Positions 9,014 to 16,607 of a DNA stretch of 64,000 bases are shown here, one piece after another; positions within the stretch are counted from its first letter, which is position 1, and each line of letters begins with the position of its first letter. The DNA comes from Bog-473 sp036268485. GTDB taxonomy: Bacteria > Actinomycetota > Acidimicrobiia > Acidimicrobiales > RAAP-2. Both the position numbers and the translations under genes were made by a program. The notes under the pieces are model-generated. The model worked only from the letters and a program-made list of their open reading frames with translations, did not search any database and was not told the DNA's origin. The stretch covers positions 211,572-275,571 of the forward strand of contig DATAUC010000109.1 in assembly GCA_036268485.1 (NCBI GenBank), in the 5' to 3' direction.

Positions 9014-9616
9014 ATGGGCGCTGCCAATGGAGCGACCAGCCAGGAACCAGATGCCGTTCGTCTGCTCCCGCTGTCGAAGAACCCCTTCCAAGCACCGGTC
9101 GACCGGGACATGCTTCCTTCTGAACGCAGGTTGTTCGTCGCGACGCATCGGACCTGCATATTCGGGTACGGCCGCCAGTCCGATGGGCCCGCCATGTCGG
9201 TCGTCTATTACGTCCCAGCGGAGAACGGCGACATGCTCGTGGCCACGATGGCTGATCGGTCCAAGGCGAAGGCCGTTGTCCGAAATGGCAAGGTCAGTCT
9301 TTGCGTGCTCGACGAAACCTGGCCCTTCGCCTATCTGCAGGTGTACTGCGACGCCATCATCGACGGTGACGGCGAGACCCTGGTCGACGTGATGATGGCA
9401 GTGGCCGAACGGATGTCGGGCGAAGCACTTTCCCAAGATCTGCGCCCAATGGTTAAGGCCATGGGGGAAGAAGAGGGCAGGATTCTGGTGCGTTGCCGGC
9501 CGTATTCGACCTTCGTCACACCACCTCGGCACCTCCATAACAACGACCAGGAGGAGCGGCTGACGCATTGGGTGTCAGCGTCAATGCCCTGGGACGCTTC
9601 CGACGCACCTGGCTGA
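9014..9616 (+). CDS. Pyridoxamine 5'-phosphate oxidase-like flavin/F420-binding protein
   Basis: The 200-residue protein fits the split-barrel PPOX superfamily: an early FVATHRTCIFGYGRQSDGPAMSVVYYV strand pair, LVATMADRSKAKAVVRNGKVSLCVLDE (the classic family core, about residues 76-102) and PFAYLQVYCDAIID. Actinobacterial members often use F420 or FMN to reduce unsaturated substrates. AGGAGG at 9001-9006 supports the ATG. It is expressed divergently from the TetR gene under the operator at 8981-9002, so its substrate or product is a likely inducer. Confidence 0.85.
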   Translation: MGAANGATSQEPDAVRLLPLSKNPFQAPVDRDMLPSERRLFVATHRTCIFGYGRQSDGPAMSVVYYVPAENGDMLVATMADRSKAKAVVRNGKVSLCVLDETWPFAYLQVYCDAIIDGDGETLVDVMMAVAERMSGEALSQDLRPMVKAMGEEEGRILVRCRPYSTFVTPPRHLHNNDQEERLTHWVSASMPWDASDAPG

Positions 9617-9652
9617 GCGCGGCGCCCCGGTTGATGATGTTGCTTTCCTGAG

Positions 9653-10684
9653 TCAGGAGGTTGACGGGGCGCGCCACAAGTCGATGCCCCCGTCGACGGC
9701 GTATCGGTCGATGTCGGCGATTTCTTCGGGAGTGAACTCCAGCCCGTTGAGAGCTGCCACGTTTTGCTCCAGTTGCTCGACGCTACTGGCTCCTATCAGC
9801 ACCGAGGTGACTCTGGGGTCGCGCAACGCCCAGGCGACGGCCATTTGCGCCAATGACTGCCCTCGCCCCTGGGCGATGTTGTTAAGGGCCTTGACCCGCG
9901 CCAGATTTTCCTCGTTGAGCATTTCCCGCCTGAGTGAACCGCTCCTCTTCGAGGCCCTGGAGCCCTCAGGGATCCCGTCGAGATAGCGGTCAGTCAGCAA
10001 TCCCTGGGCCAATACCGAGAACGCGATGCAGCCGACCCCTTCGGCCTCGAGGACCTCAAGCAGGCGGTCTTCGATCCACCGGTTGAACATTGAGTACGAA
10101 GGTTGGTGGATCAACAATGGCGTGCCGAGCTGGCGCAGAATGGCCACGGCCTCCGAGGTTCGCTGGTCAGAATACGAAGAAATACCAACATAGAGCGCCC
10201 GACCGGACGTAACCGCTGTGTGAAGCGCTCCGACGGATTCTTCGAGTGGCGTGTCAGGATCAAAATGGTGGTGATAGAAGACGTCGACGTAGTCAAGCCC
10301 GAGGCGTTGGAGACTCTGATCGAGACTGGATAGGAGGTACTTCCGGGAGCCGAGGTCTCCGTAGGGTCCAGGCCACATATCCCAGCCGGCCTTGGTGGAG
10401 ATGAAGAGCTCGTCCCGGTGGTCACCAAAGTCCTCGTGCAGAATCCGGCCGAAGTTGCTCTCGGCGCCGCCGTAGGGCGGTCCGTAGTTGTTGGCCAGGT
10501 CGAAATGGGTGATCCCCAAGTCGAAGGCTCGGTGCACGATGGCCCGTTGGGTGTCGAGGGGCCGATCGCCCCCGAAGTTCTGCCACAGGCCGAGTGACAC
10601 GGCCGGCAACTGAATGCCACTGCGCCCACACCGGCGGTAGGTCATGGACTGGTAGCGATCTTCGGCCGGAACGTAACTGGTCAT
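9653..10684 (-). CDS. Aldo/keto reductase, YghZ (Gpr/MgrA)-type
   Basis: The 343-residue TIM-barrel NADPH reductase closely resembles the E. coli YghZ group: ITHFDLANNYGPPYG carries the catalytic Asp and Tyr (about residues 62 and 67), ISTKAGWDMWPGPYG the Lys (about 98), and YHHHFDP the His. VGISSY and IHQPSYS are also conserved. The family reduces small aldehydes such as methylglyoxal and L-glyceraldehyde 3-phosphate. The start overlaps the stop of the preceding HIBADH-type gene by ATGA. It is the last gene of the leftward MFS-MDR-HIBADH-AKR unit, which looks like a redox or detoxification operon. Confidence 0.92.
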   Translation of the reverse strand: MTSYVPAEDRYQSMTYRRCGRSGIQLPAVSLGLWQNFGGDRPLDTQRAIVHRAFDLGITHFDLANNYGPPYGGAESNFGRILHEDFGDHRDELFISTKAGWDMWPGPYGDLGSRKYLLSSLDQSLQRLGLDYVDVFYHHHFDPDTPLEESVGALHTAVTSGRALYVGISSYSDQRTSEAVAILRQLGTPLLIHQPSYSMFNRWIEDRLLEVLEAEGVGCIAFSVLAQGLLTDRYLDGIPEGSRASKRSGSLRREMLNEENLARVKALNNIAQGRGQSLAQMAVAWALRDPRVTSVLIGASSVEQLEQNVAALNGLEFTPEEIADIDRYAVDGGIDLWRAPSTS

Positions 10685-11589
10685 GGTGCGGCTACTCCAT
10701 TTCGTGTGATTGATCCTTTTTGCTCAAGAGCCCAGGCCACGACCGTCAGGTCGAGGTCGCCGAGCCCGAAGTCGACCATTTCTTGCCACTCCTGAGCCAG
10801 GCCGCCCAGCGCTTGGAAACGGTCATCGGTGGCGGCCTCTAGCGCGAGATGCACGTCTTTGAGCGCCAGCGCCAATCCGAACTGTTCCGAGAAGTCACCC
10901 TGGGCGATGCGTGGCAGCTTGGCCGCCTGCCATGGGGACACCAGCGGGTTGCCCTCCAACGCGTTCATGACGATCTCCATTTGCAATCCCAATTCTTTGG
11001 CGAGTGCCACTGACGCGCTCACCGCCTCGGCCTCCAACGCCAGCCACGCGTTGGCCACGAGCTTGAGTCGGGACCCTGTCCCGACCGGGCCAACCCAGAT
11101 CGTCCGTTGGCCCAACGCGGTAAAGAGGGGTTCCAACCGCGCGTGAGCCTCGTTGGGCCCGGACGCAAAGATATTCAGCTGACCCTTCTCTGCGGGCCCT
11201 TTGCTCCCCGACACCGGCGCGTCAATGAACAGCACATCAGGACGATCGGCCACTGCCAGTGCGGCAACGCGTTCGATGCCAGCGACACCGATGGTACTCA
11301 TCTGCACCCAGATGGAACCGGAAGCGAGCGCAGCCAGCATGCCCTGATCCTTGGCCACCGACAACACGACATCCGCGTTGGGCAACATCGTGACCACAAT
11401 GGCGGCTTTTTGTGCCGCATCGGCCGGCGACTCGGCTACTTCCGCTCCGAGAGCTCTGAGGTCTTCCACCGCGGCTGGACTGCGGTTCCATACGACCGTT
11501 TGGATTCCAGCACGCAGTGCACTGGCCGCCATGGCATGGCCCATGGTGCCGATACCGAGAAATGCCACCGAGTCGTTCCTTCGAGTCAT
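10681..11589 (-). CDS. NAD(P)-dependent dehydrogenase, 3-hydroxyisobutyrate dehydrogenase family
   Basis: The 302-residue beta-hydroxyacid dehydrogenase has the Rossmann loop FLGIGTMGHAMA near residues 8-19, the substrate-site DAPVSGSKGPAEKGQL near residue 120, and the catalytic lysine region GTGSRLKLVANAW near residue 170. The ATG at 11589 follows AAAAGGAGA. Family reactions oxidise 3-hydroxy acids or reduce semialdehydes and imines; the substrate cannot be specified. The 3' end overlaps the aldo/keto reductase start by ATGA, and the upstream MDR gene ends 22 bases away. Confidence 0.9.
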   Translation of the reverse strand: MTRRNDSVAFLGIGTMGHAMAASALRAGIQTVVWNRSPAAVEDLRALGAEVAESPADAAQKAAIVVTMLPNADVVLSVAKDQGMLAALASGSIWVQMSTIGVAGIERVAALAVADRPDVLFIDAPVSGSKGPAEKGQLNIFASGPNEAHARLEPLFTALGQRTIWVGPVGTGSRLKLVANAWLALEAEAVSASVALAKELGLQMEIVMNALEGNPLVSPWQAAKLPRIAQGDFSEQFGLALALKDVHLALEAATDDRFQALGGLAQEWQEMVDFGLGDLDLTVVAWALEQKGSITRNGVAAP

Positions 11590-11611
11590 CGTTCTCTCCT
11601 TTTCGCTCTGC

Positions 11612-12547
11612 TCAAGGAATGAGCACAATTTTGCCGTGAGTATGACGCTGCTCGAGTTCTCCGAATGCATCGCGCACCTGCTGCAGCGGATAGGTCGCTG
11701 CGATTGGAAACTCGATCGCTCCCGACGCCACCAGTCCCGCCATTTCGGTCAGCACCTCGGGAGTAGAAGCGGTCACACTGCCCTCGGCTTTGACGCCGAG
11801 TGCCTGGGCCTTCTCGAAGGAAGCGATTGTCTCGATGCGGTCACGCGGAATCCCGAGGTCGACCGCGAGCTGGACGTAGTCCGGTCCGAAGAGATCGATG
11901 AAGGCATCGATCGTCCCCCCGGGCGCCGCTCCCCGCAGACTTTCAGTCATGCCTTCTCCATAGAGAACAGGGACGACACGATGCGACCGAAGCCAATCGA
12001 CATTCGAGGGTGAAGCGATGCCGAGGACCTGCGCATTCCGGAGGGCCAAGAGCTGGACCACGAGCGTGCCCACACCGCCTGCGGCCGCCGACACCGCCAC
12101 GGTCTCTCCCGCTTTGGGGTCCACTGCGCGCACGGCTGCAAATGCGGTGCAGCCGACGACGTAGAGAGATCCGGCGACCTCCCAGCTCAGTTCCGGCGGC
12201 TTGTGGATCAACTGTGAGGTGGGAACGGCTACGTGCGTGGCGTGGCTCGAACGCTGCCATGAGAACCCCAGCACGTTGTCGTTCACGGCGAAGTCATCGA
12301 CCCCCTCGCCGACCGCAACGATGACGCCGGCCAGGTCACTTCCCTCCCCGGAGGGAAAGGTGGCGGGAAATCGGTCGTGCAATGCACCCGATCGGATCGC
12401 CGTCTCACCGGGATTGATCCCGGCCGCCTTGACGGCCACGACGACCTCACCGGCGGCTGGCGCGGGCATCGGCACCTCGGCGACATAGAGCACATCTCGG
12501 TCGCCGTAGCGATCGAAAAGAACGGCTCGTGCGTTGCTTTCCGTCAT
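11612..12547 (-). CDS. Medium-chain NADP-dependent oxidoreductase, quinone oxidoreductase-like
   Basis: The 311-residue zinc-free MDR enzyme has an N-terminal GroES-like domain (MPAPAAGEVVVAVKAAGINPGE), the conserved SGEGSDLAGVIVAVG, and the Rossmann motif AAAGGVGTLVVQLL near residue 155. Such enzymes reduce quinones or the double bond of alpha,beta-unsaturated carbonyls with NADPH. The ATG at 12547 has GGAGG five bases upstream and overlaps the MFS stop (ATGA), so it is coupled to the transporter. Zinc ligands of alcohol dehydrogenases are absent. Confidence 0.9.
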   Translation of the reverse strand: MTESNARAVLFDRYGDRDVLYVAEVPMPAPAAGEVVVAVKAAGINPGETAIRSGALHDRFPATFPSGEGSDLAGVIVAVGEGVDDFAVNDNVLGFSWQRSSHATHVAVPTSQLIHKPPELSWEVAGSLYVVGCTAFAAVRAVDPKAGETVAVSAAAGGVGTLVVQLLALRNAQVLGIASPSNVDWLRSHRVVPVLYGEGMTESLRGAAPGGTIDAFIDLFGPDYVQLAVDLGIPRDRIETIASFEKAQALGVKAEGSVTASTPEVLTEMAGLVASGAIEFPIAATYPLQQVRDAFGELEQRHTHGKIVLIP

Positions 12548-13941
12548 TGCATCCTCCATTTCGAAGGCGACATCGAGTTCCGACTCGAGTCGCTGCTCGT
12601 CGAATAGTCCTTCCGGGATCCAACCTCATGGATATCAGAGACCTGCCCGATCTGCTCACCTGAATTGGAGCGAGCTCCGCCCCGAACGAGTGGGCGAACC
12701 GACGCGGCGATCGCGGCGGCGGCCAATAGGACAAAGACAAGCATCACGTCTCGAGCCGGGGCGTACATGGTGGCGATCCCGAGACCCACTACTGGAATGG
12801 ACAGGCCAACGTAGGCCCCTAGGAAGAAACCTGCCAGCACTTCCGCTCGGGCGCCCTCAGGTGCAGTTGACGCCGCGGCAACGAGGGCGCCTTTGAAGAC
12901 CAGTCCGGCCCCAGCTCCAGTGATCACCCCACCGATGACGAATATGGCGAGGTTGCCCACCCACATTGCACCAGCCAGCAACGCCAACCCGATGATCACC
13001 GTTGGCACGCTCCGACGCAAGATATTTGTGTTCGACACACCACGTTGGGCGATCTGAGCCACTGCGCCGGCCGCGAAGGCGGCAAATGCGACGGCACCGG
13101 CCACGGCGTGGGACTGCTCGTGCAAGGTTCCGGCCAAGAAGCTCGGGACGAGCGAATTGAACACTCCGTACACGGCGAAGGACGCCATGCCGGCGAACGT
13201 GGCGGCGAAGAAGATGCCACGAGCGTGGGTGGGAACGGCGATGCGTTGGGGCCGGTAGGCCGGTCGGACATCCGGCCGGCGAACCGTCTCGGGCGAGAAC
13301 GCAACCGCGGCCACCAGTACGACGAGCAGGACACCGAACACAATGAACGGCAGGCGAAGCGGAGCCGGAGCGAACTGGGCCAGTAGGCCGGCGACCAGCG
13401 GACCAAACCCAATGCCGCCGAGGTTCGAGGCAGTGGCCACGATCTCGGCTCGACCGGTGGAGGTCTCCGGCCTGGCGGTGGCGTGGAGCTCAGCCAGGTA
13501 GCTCGTGGCGGTCGCCGTCGTCAGTCCGACCGAGATCCCCGAAATGATCCGGGCGATGATCAAGCCGGAGAGACTCGGCTCGAAAATGAAGACGAGAGCG
13601 CTCACCACGTTGGCGGCCAAGGCGGGCACAAAAATGCGGCGCCGACCCATCCAGTCGGAGAGGTGACCGGCCAGGAACAAGCTGCCGACCACGCCCACGG
13701 CATAGACGGCGTAGACGATCGTCACCATCAGGTTCGAAAAGTGGTCCCTGGCTTGATACAGCACATACAACGGGGTGGGCACGGCCGAGAAACCCATATT
13801 GACCAAGAAGGCAGCCGCAGTGAGCCAAAAGGCCACGTGGTGGGCCCGCCGTGATGTGCGGGGACGACTGATCAAGGAGGCGATGGTGGACGATCCATCG
13901 CCATCATCGTGGGGTGGTCGGCGGAAGGGAATTGCGGTCAT
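12544..13941 (-). CDS. MFS transporter
   Basis: The 465-residue integral membrane protein has about twelve hydrophobic segments from residue 35 to 420, the loop motif GHLSDWMGRRRIF between helices 2 and 3, and a polar C-terminal tail. It should export or import a small molecule by proton coupling. It is the first gene of the leftward operon and diverges from a LysR gene across the palindrome at 13995-14015. The combination of a LysR gene with an exporter, a quinone reductase, an HIBADH-type enzyme and an aldo/keto reductase suggests a response to a reactive or toxic compound. The substrate is unknown. Confidence 0.9.
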   Translation of the reverse strand: MTAIPFRRPPHDDGDGSSTIASLISRPRTSRRAHHVAFWLTAAAFLVNMGFSAVPTPLYVLYQARDHFSNLMVTIVYAVYAVGVVGSLFLAGHLSDWMGRRRIFVPALAANVVSALVFIFEPSLSGLIIARIISGISVGLTTATATSYLAELHATARPETSTGRAEIVATASNLGGIGFGPLVAGLLAQFAPAPLRLPFIVFGVLLVVLVAAVAFSPETVRRPDVRPAYRPQRIAVPTHARGIFFAATFAGMASFAVYGVFNSLVPSFLAGTLHEQSHAVAGAVAFAAFAAGAVAQIAQRGVSNTNILRRSVPTVIIGLALLAGAMWVGNLAIFVIGGVITGAGAGLVFKGALVAAASTAPEGARAEVLAGFFLGAYVGLSIPVVGLGIATMYAPARDVMLVFVLLAAAAIAASVRPLVRGGARSNSGEQIGQVSDIHEVGSRKDYSTSSDSSRNSMSPSKWRMQ

Positions 13942-13994
13942 GCTTCAGCGTGCGCTTTTAGTGGTCTTCTGTCCAACGAATGTCACAAAGAACT

Positions 13995-14015
13995 GTCATT
14001 CGTCTGACGAATGAC
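13995..14015. promoter_or_regulatory. 21-bp palindrome in the MFS/LysR divergent promoter
   Basis: GTCATTCGTC (13995-14004) and GACGAATGAC (14006-14015) are perfect 10-bp inverted repeats around a single T. A partial copy of the half-site, ACGAATG, lies upstream at 13976-13982. The site is 13 bases before the LysR GTG and 54 bases before the MFS start, a normal place for a LysR (or other dimeric regulator) binding site. Confidence 0.7.
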
Positions 14016-14027
14016 TAGTCTGGCACC

Positions 14028-14921
14028 GTGGAGCTCCGCCAACTCGAGCACTTCGTGGCCGTGGCCGAGGACGGCAGTTTTACCAAGGCAGCGCGGCGGC
14101 TCAACTATGTCCAATCGGCCCTCTCGGTCTCGGTGCAGGGGTTGGAGCGAGAACTCGGCGTGCGTTTGTTTGACCGCACCACGCATCGGGTCACCCTGAC
14201 CGACGCTGGCGAAGCCATCGTGCCCACCGCTCGCCGAACGCTCGCTGCTGCCGAGGAGACGCTTGATGTGGCGGCGGCCTTCAAAGGTGTACTGCGCGGA
14301 CGGCTGCGCGTCGGCATCATGCAGGCCTTCACCTTCATTGACGTGGCGGATGTGCTGGGGCAGTTCCATCGTCTGCACCCCGGAGTCGAAATCGGGGTCC
14401 ATCCTGCCGCCGGCGGTACAGCCGCGCTACTCACCGAGCTTCGCCAGGGCACCCTCGACGCCGCTTTCGTCGCCTTAATAGACCCCCCAACAGGAATGAC
14501 GACGATTCCACTCGGCTCTGAACAGCTCGTGCTCGTGGCACCTCCGGACAAGATGCCCAGCGGAAAAAGGGCGGTTCGTTTAGATACTTTGGGTGATGCC
14601 AGCTTTATCGACTTCCCGGCGGGCTGGGGAGTCCGCACGGTGGTGGACCGCGCCTTCGCCGCCGCTGGTGTCGAGCGACGGGTCACCATGGAGATCGCCG
14701 ACGTGGCCACCTGCCTCCAGCTTGTAGGTGCGGGACTCGGCATCGCCCTGTTTCCCCCTTCGATGGTCCCGGCGGATGACCCGCGTATCCGGGTTCGGTC
14801 GATCTCTCCCAACGTCACTTGGCACGTAGTATTGGCTACGCCAGCGGGGCGAACGAGTGCCGCCATTGATGCGCTGGCGGCCCTCGTCGACGAGGCACGG
14901 ACACTCGCCCGTCTTCCCTAG
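14028..14921 (+). CDS. LysR-family transcriptional regulator
   Basis: The 297-residue protein has the LysR winged helix-turn-helix at its N-terminus (MELRQLEHFVAVAEDGSFTK, then LNYVQSALSVSVQGLERELG, about residues 1-60) and a two-lobe periplasmic-binding-like effector domain after residue 90. The start is the GTG at 14028. It is divergent from the MFS operon and most likely activates it in response to the exported or metabolised compound. Its stop abuts the stop of the convergent gene at 14922 with no spacer. Confidence 0.93.
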   Translation: MELRQLEHFVAVAEDGSFTKAARRLNYVQSALSVSVQGLERELGVRLFDRTTHRVTLTDAGEAIVPTARRTLAAAEETLDVAAAFKGVLRGRLRVGIMQAFTFIDVADVLGQFHRLHPGVEIGVHPAAGGTAALLTELRQGTLDAAFVALIDPPTGMTTIPLGSEQLVLVAPPDKMPSGKRAVRLDTLGDASFIDFPAGWGVRTVVDRAFAAAGVERRVTMEIADVATCLQLVGAGLGIALFPPSMVPADDPRIRVRSISPNVTWHVVLATPAGRTSAAIDALAALVDEARTLARLP

Positions 14922-15737
14922 CTATTCGGCGCCGATGACCTTGAAGTCCTGATTGACGAAGATATGGTGCGGCCAGTTCACGCCAATGTTGTGGACCTCG
15001 TAGTCGCCGTTACTCAGCTTCACCACGCGGTCAACAATGCCGCCGGGGTAGGCGGCCAGTGCAGCTTCGGTGGCTTTGTTCGCCGTGGTCCCGCTGACGA
15101 TTGTGCCCGAACCCTCGCTGTAGGCCTTAGGGATAGTGCCGACCTGCTTGGACGTCGTTGGTGAGCCCTTGGTGAAGGGGACAACGTCAGCCGCGGTGGC
15201 AGCCGACGAGTTCCCGCCGCCCGTTGTTGACACGGTGATCTGGGTGGCCTTGATGGTCGTGCTGTTGACCGTGCCTAGGACGAGGACCTCTTCGCCTTTC
15301 GTCACCGAGCTGGCCGAAGTCGACTTGGACTTCTTCTCGTACTTCGTAGAGGACGTCTCATCGACGGTGACCTTCTGACCCGCTGCTGTTGTCAGGGTGA
15401 AGCTCGACTTGGAAACACTGCCCACCGTGCCTGATGATCCTCCAGGGGCCGGTGCAGACCGGGCGTTCGATCCGCCCTTCGCAGGTTGCGCAGCTGATGC
15501 CGGGGAGGCAGCGGCCAGACCGATCGCCAACCCAAGTAGCGGACCCATAACGGAGGCGGCCACGACCCGTCGGACCTTTCTGCCGGAGAGCTCACGCCAT
15601 AGACGTAGCTCTTGCGACGGCGCGCTCATGACGCCCGAACTCGAACGGTTCTCTTCGGCACTCGATGTCCTTGATGCCGGGTCCGGTTCCGAACCAACGG
15701 GAAAGGCTTCTTGGTTGCTCATTTTGAAATCGCTCAT
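14922..15737 (-). CDS. Membrane-anchored or secreted protein with DUF5666-like domain
   Basis: The 271-residue protein has an N-terminal cytoplasmic stretch of about 55 residues, one hydrophobic segment (VVAASVMGPLLGLAIGLAAA) ending in ASPASAA, then a Ser/Thr/Gly-rich exported part. GTVGSVSKSSFTLTT followed by KVTVDET and GEEVLVLGTVNSTTIKATQI is the short beta-barrel pattern of DUF5666. The last 50 residues (ATEAALAAYPGGIVDRVVKL...) resemble a PepSY-type fold. GGAG seven bases before the ATG at 15737 supports the start. The function is unknown. It diverges from a TetR gene (15958) across about 220 bases. Confidence 0.75.
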   Translation of the reverse strand: MSDFKMSNQEAFPVGSEPDPASRTSSAEENRSSSGVMSAPSQELRLWRELSGRKVRRVVAASVMGPLLGLAIGLAAASPASAAQPAKGGSNARSAPAPGGSSGTVGSVSKSSFTLTTAAGQKVTVDETSSTKYEKKSKSTSASSVTKGEEVLVLGTVNSTTIKATQITVSTTGGGNSSAATAADVVPFTKGSPTTSKQVGTIPKAYSEGSGTIVSGTTANKATEAALAAYPGGIVDRVVKLSNGDYEVHNIGVNWPHHIFVNQDFKVIGAE

Positions 15738-15957
15738 GATGGTGCTCCACTTCTCGATGTACCAATGCAGAATGCCTGTCGTTCTTGTGATCTTCCCGGG
15801 GATTTCCTGTGAGCAAACCACGAGTTCGAACCCCAATCTGGATGGGTCTCGACGCTGGCACACTGTGTCTTTTTGCAATCCTGGGTCGACGACATTGGTT
15901 GAGCACTCACTGCCATCCGGCGACGCAGCTTCCTGCGGGCACTAACTTCTGCGTTGC

Positions 15958-16473
15958 GTGGTCACCCAGACAGAGCGACGAACCGCAACCAAGGAGGCCA
16001 TCGTCTCCGCCGCTATCCAGCAGTACCTCACTGCTGGCAATATTGAGGTCTCACTCGATACGGTGGCATTGGAGGCCGGCGTGGCCAAGGCCACCATCCT
16101 CTACCACTTCGAAAGTCGAATGGGGCTCCTTGGCGCAGTGGCTGATCGACTTCTTGAAGAGTTCCTTGAGCGGATCGGACCTATTGAACAGTTCGATTCT
16201 CCTCTGGGTGGTATCCGCGCCTACTTAGAACAAGGTCTCGAACCTACGGCATCCCTCTTTACCCAGGTGAGTGATGCGCTTACCTACGCAGGACAAGCCA
16301 GCATCACCACTGGCCTCGACTTACTCGTCGAAGCGCTTCGCCTCGGTGGAGTGACCGAAACCCCCGTCGTCGTGGCCGCTGCCATGCAGACGATGATCCG
16401 ACAAATCTCTTTCGGCTACGTCGACGCCAAGGGTATCGACCGGTTCATCATGGAGATCGCGCACATGTTGTAA
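15958..16473 (+). CDS. TetR-family transcriptional regulator
   Basis: The 171-residue protein is a short TetR repressor with the DNA-binding domain at residues 8-55 (IVSAAIQQYLTAGNIEVSLD, then VAKATILYHFESRMGLL). The start is the GTG at 15958. It is followed by a 16-bp perfect palindrome and then by a 31-bp inverted repeat just upstream of the secreted glycoside hydrolase gene. That layout makes the hydrolase its most likely target. The C-terminal ligand domain is shorter than in most family members but shows no break. Confidence 0.85.
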   Translation: MVTQTERRTATKEAIVSAAIQQYLTAGNIEVSLDTVALEAGVAKATILYHFESRMGLLGAVADRLLEEFLERIGPIEQFDSPLGGIRAYLEQGLEPTASLFTQVSDALTYAGQASITTGLDLLVEALRLGGVTETPVVVAAAMQTMIRQISFGYVDAKGIDRFIMEIAHML

Positions 16474-16475
16474 GA

Positions 16476-16491
16476 CCGTGACGCGTCACGG
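16476..16491. repeat. 16-bp perfect palindrome after the TetR gene
   Basis: CCGTGACG and CGTCACGG form an uninterrupted palindrome starting three bases after the TetR stop. Without a loop or T-run it is more like a protein-binding site than a terminator. Confidence 0.5.
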
Positions 16492-16548
16492 GCCCAGTGA
16501 GACCCGACTTCTCCAGCGATGCGATCAGTGGCTATGTGGCTCGCTTCC

Positions 16549-16579
16549 CTCATATACTGACCATCGGTCAGGATATGAG
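16549..16579. promoter_or_regulatory. 31-bp inverted repeat, probable TetR operator
   Basis: The left arm 16549-16562 (CTCATATACTGACC) and right arm 16566-16579 (GGTCAGGATATGAG) pair with a single mismatch around ATC. The CTGACC/GGTCAG core looks like a typical TetR site. It lies 76 bases after the TetR stop and 29 bases before the proposed hydrolase ATG. Confidence 0.7.
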
Positions 16580-16607
16580 CCCGAATGAGGGAGTTCACAG
16601 TTCAGTT

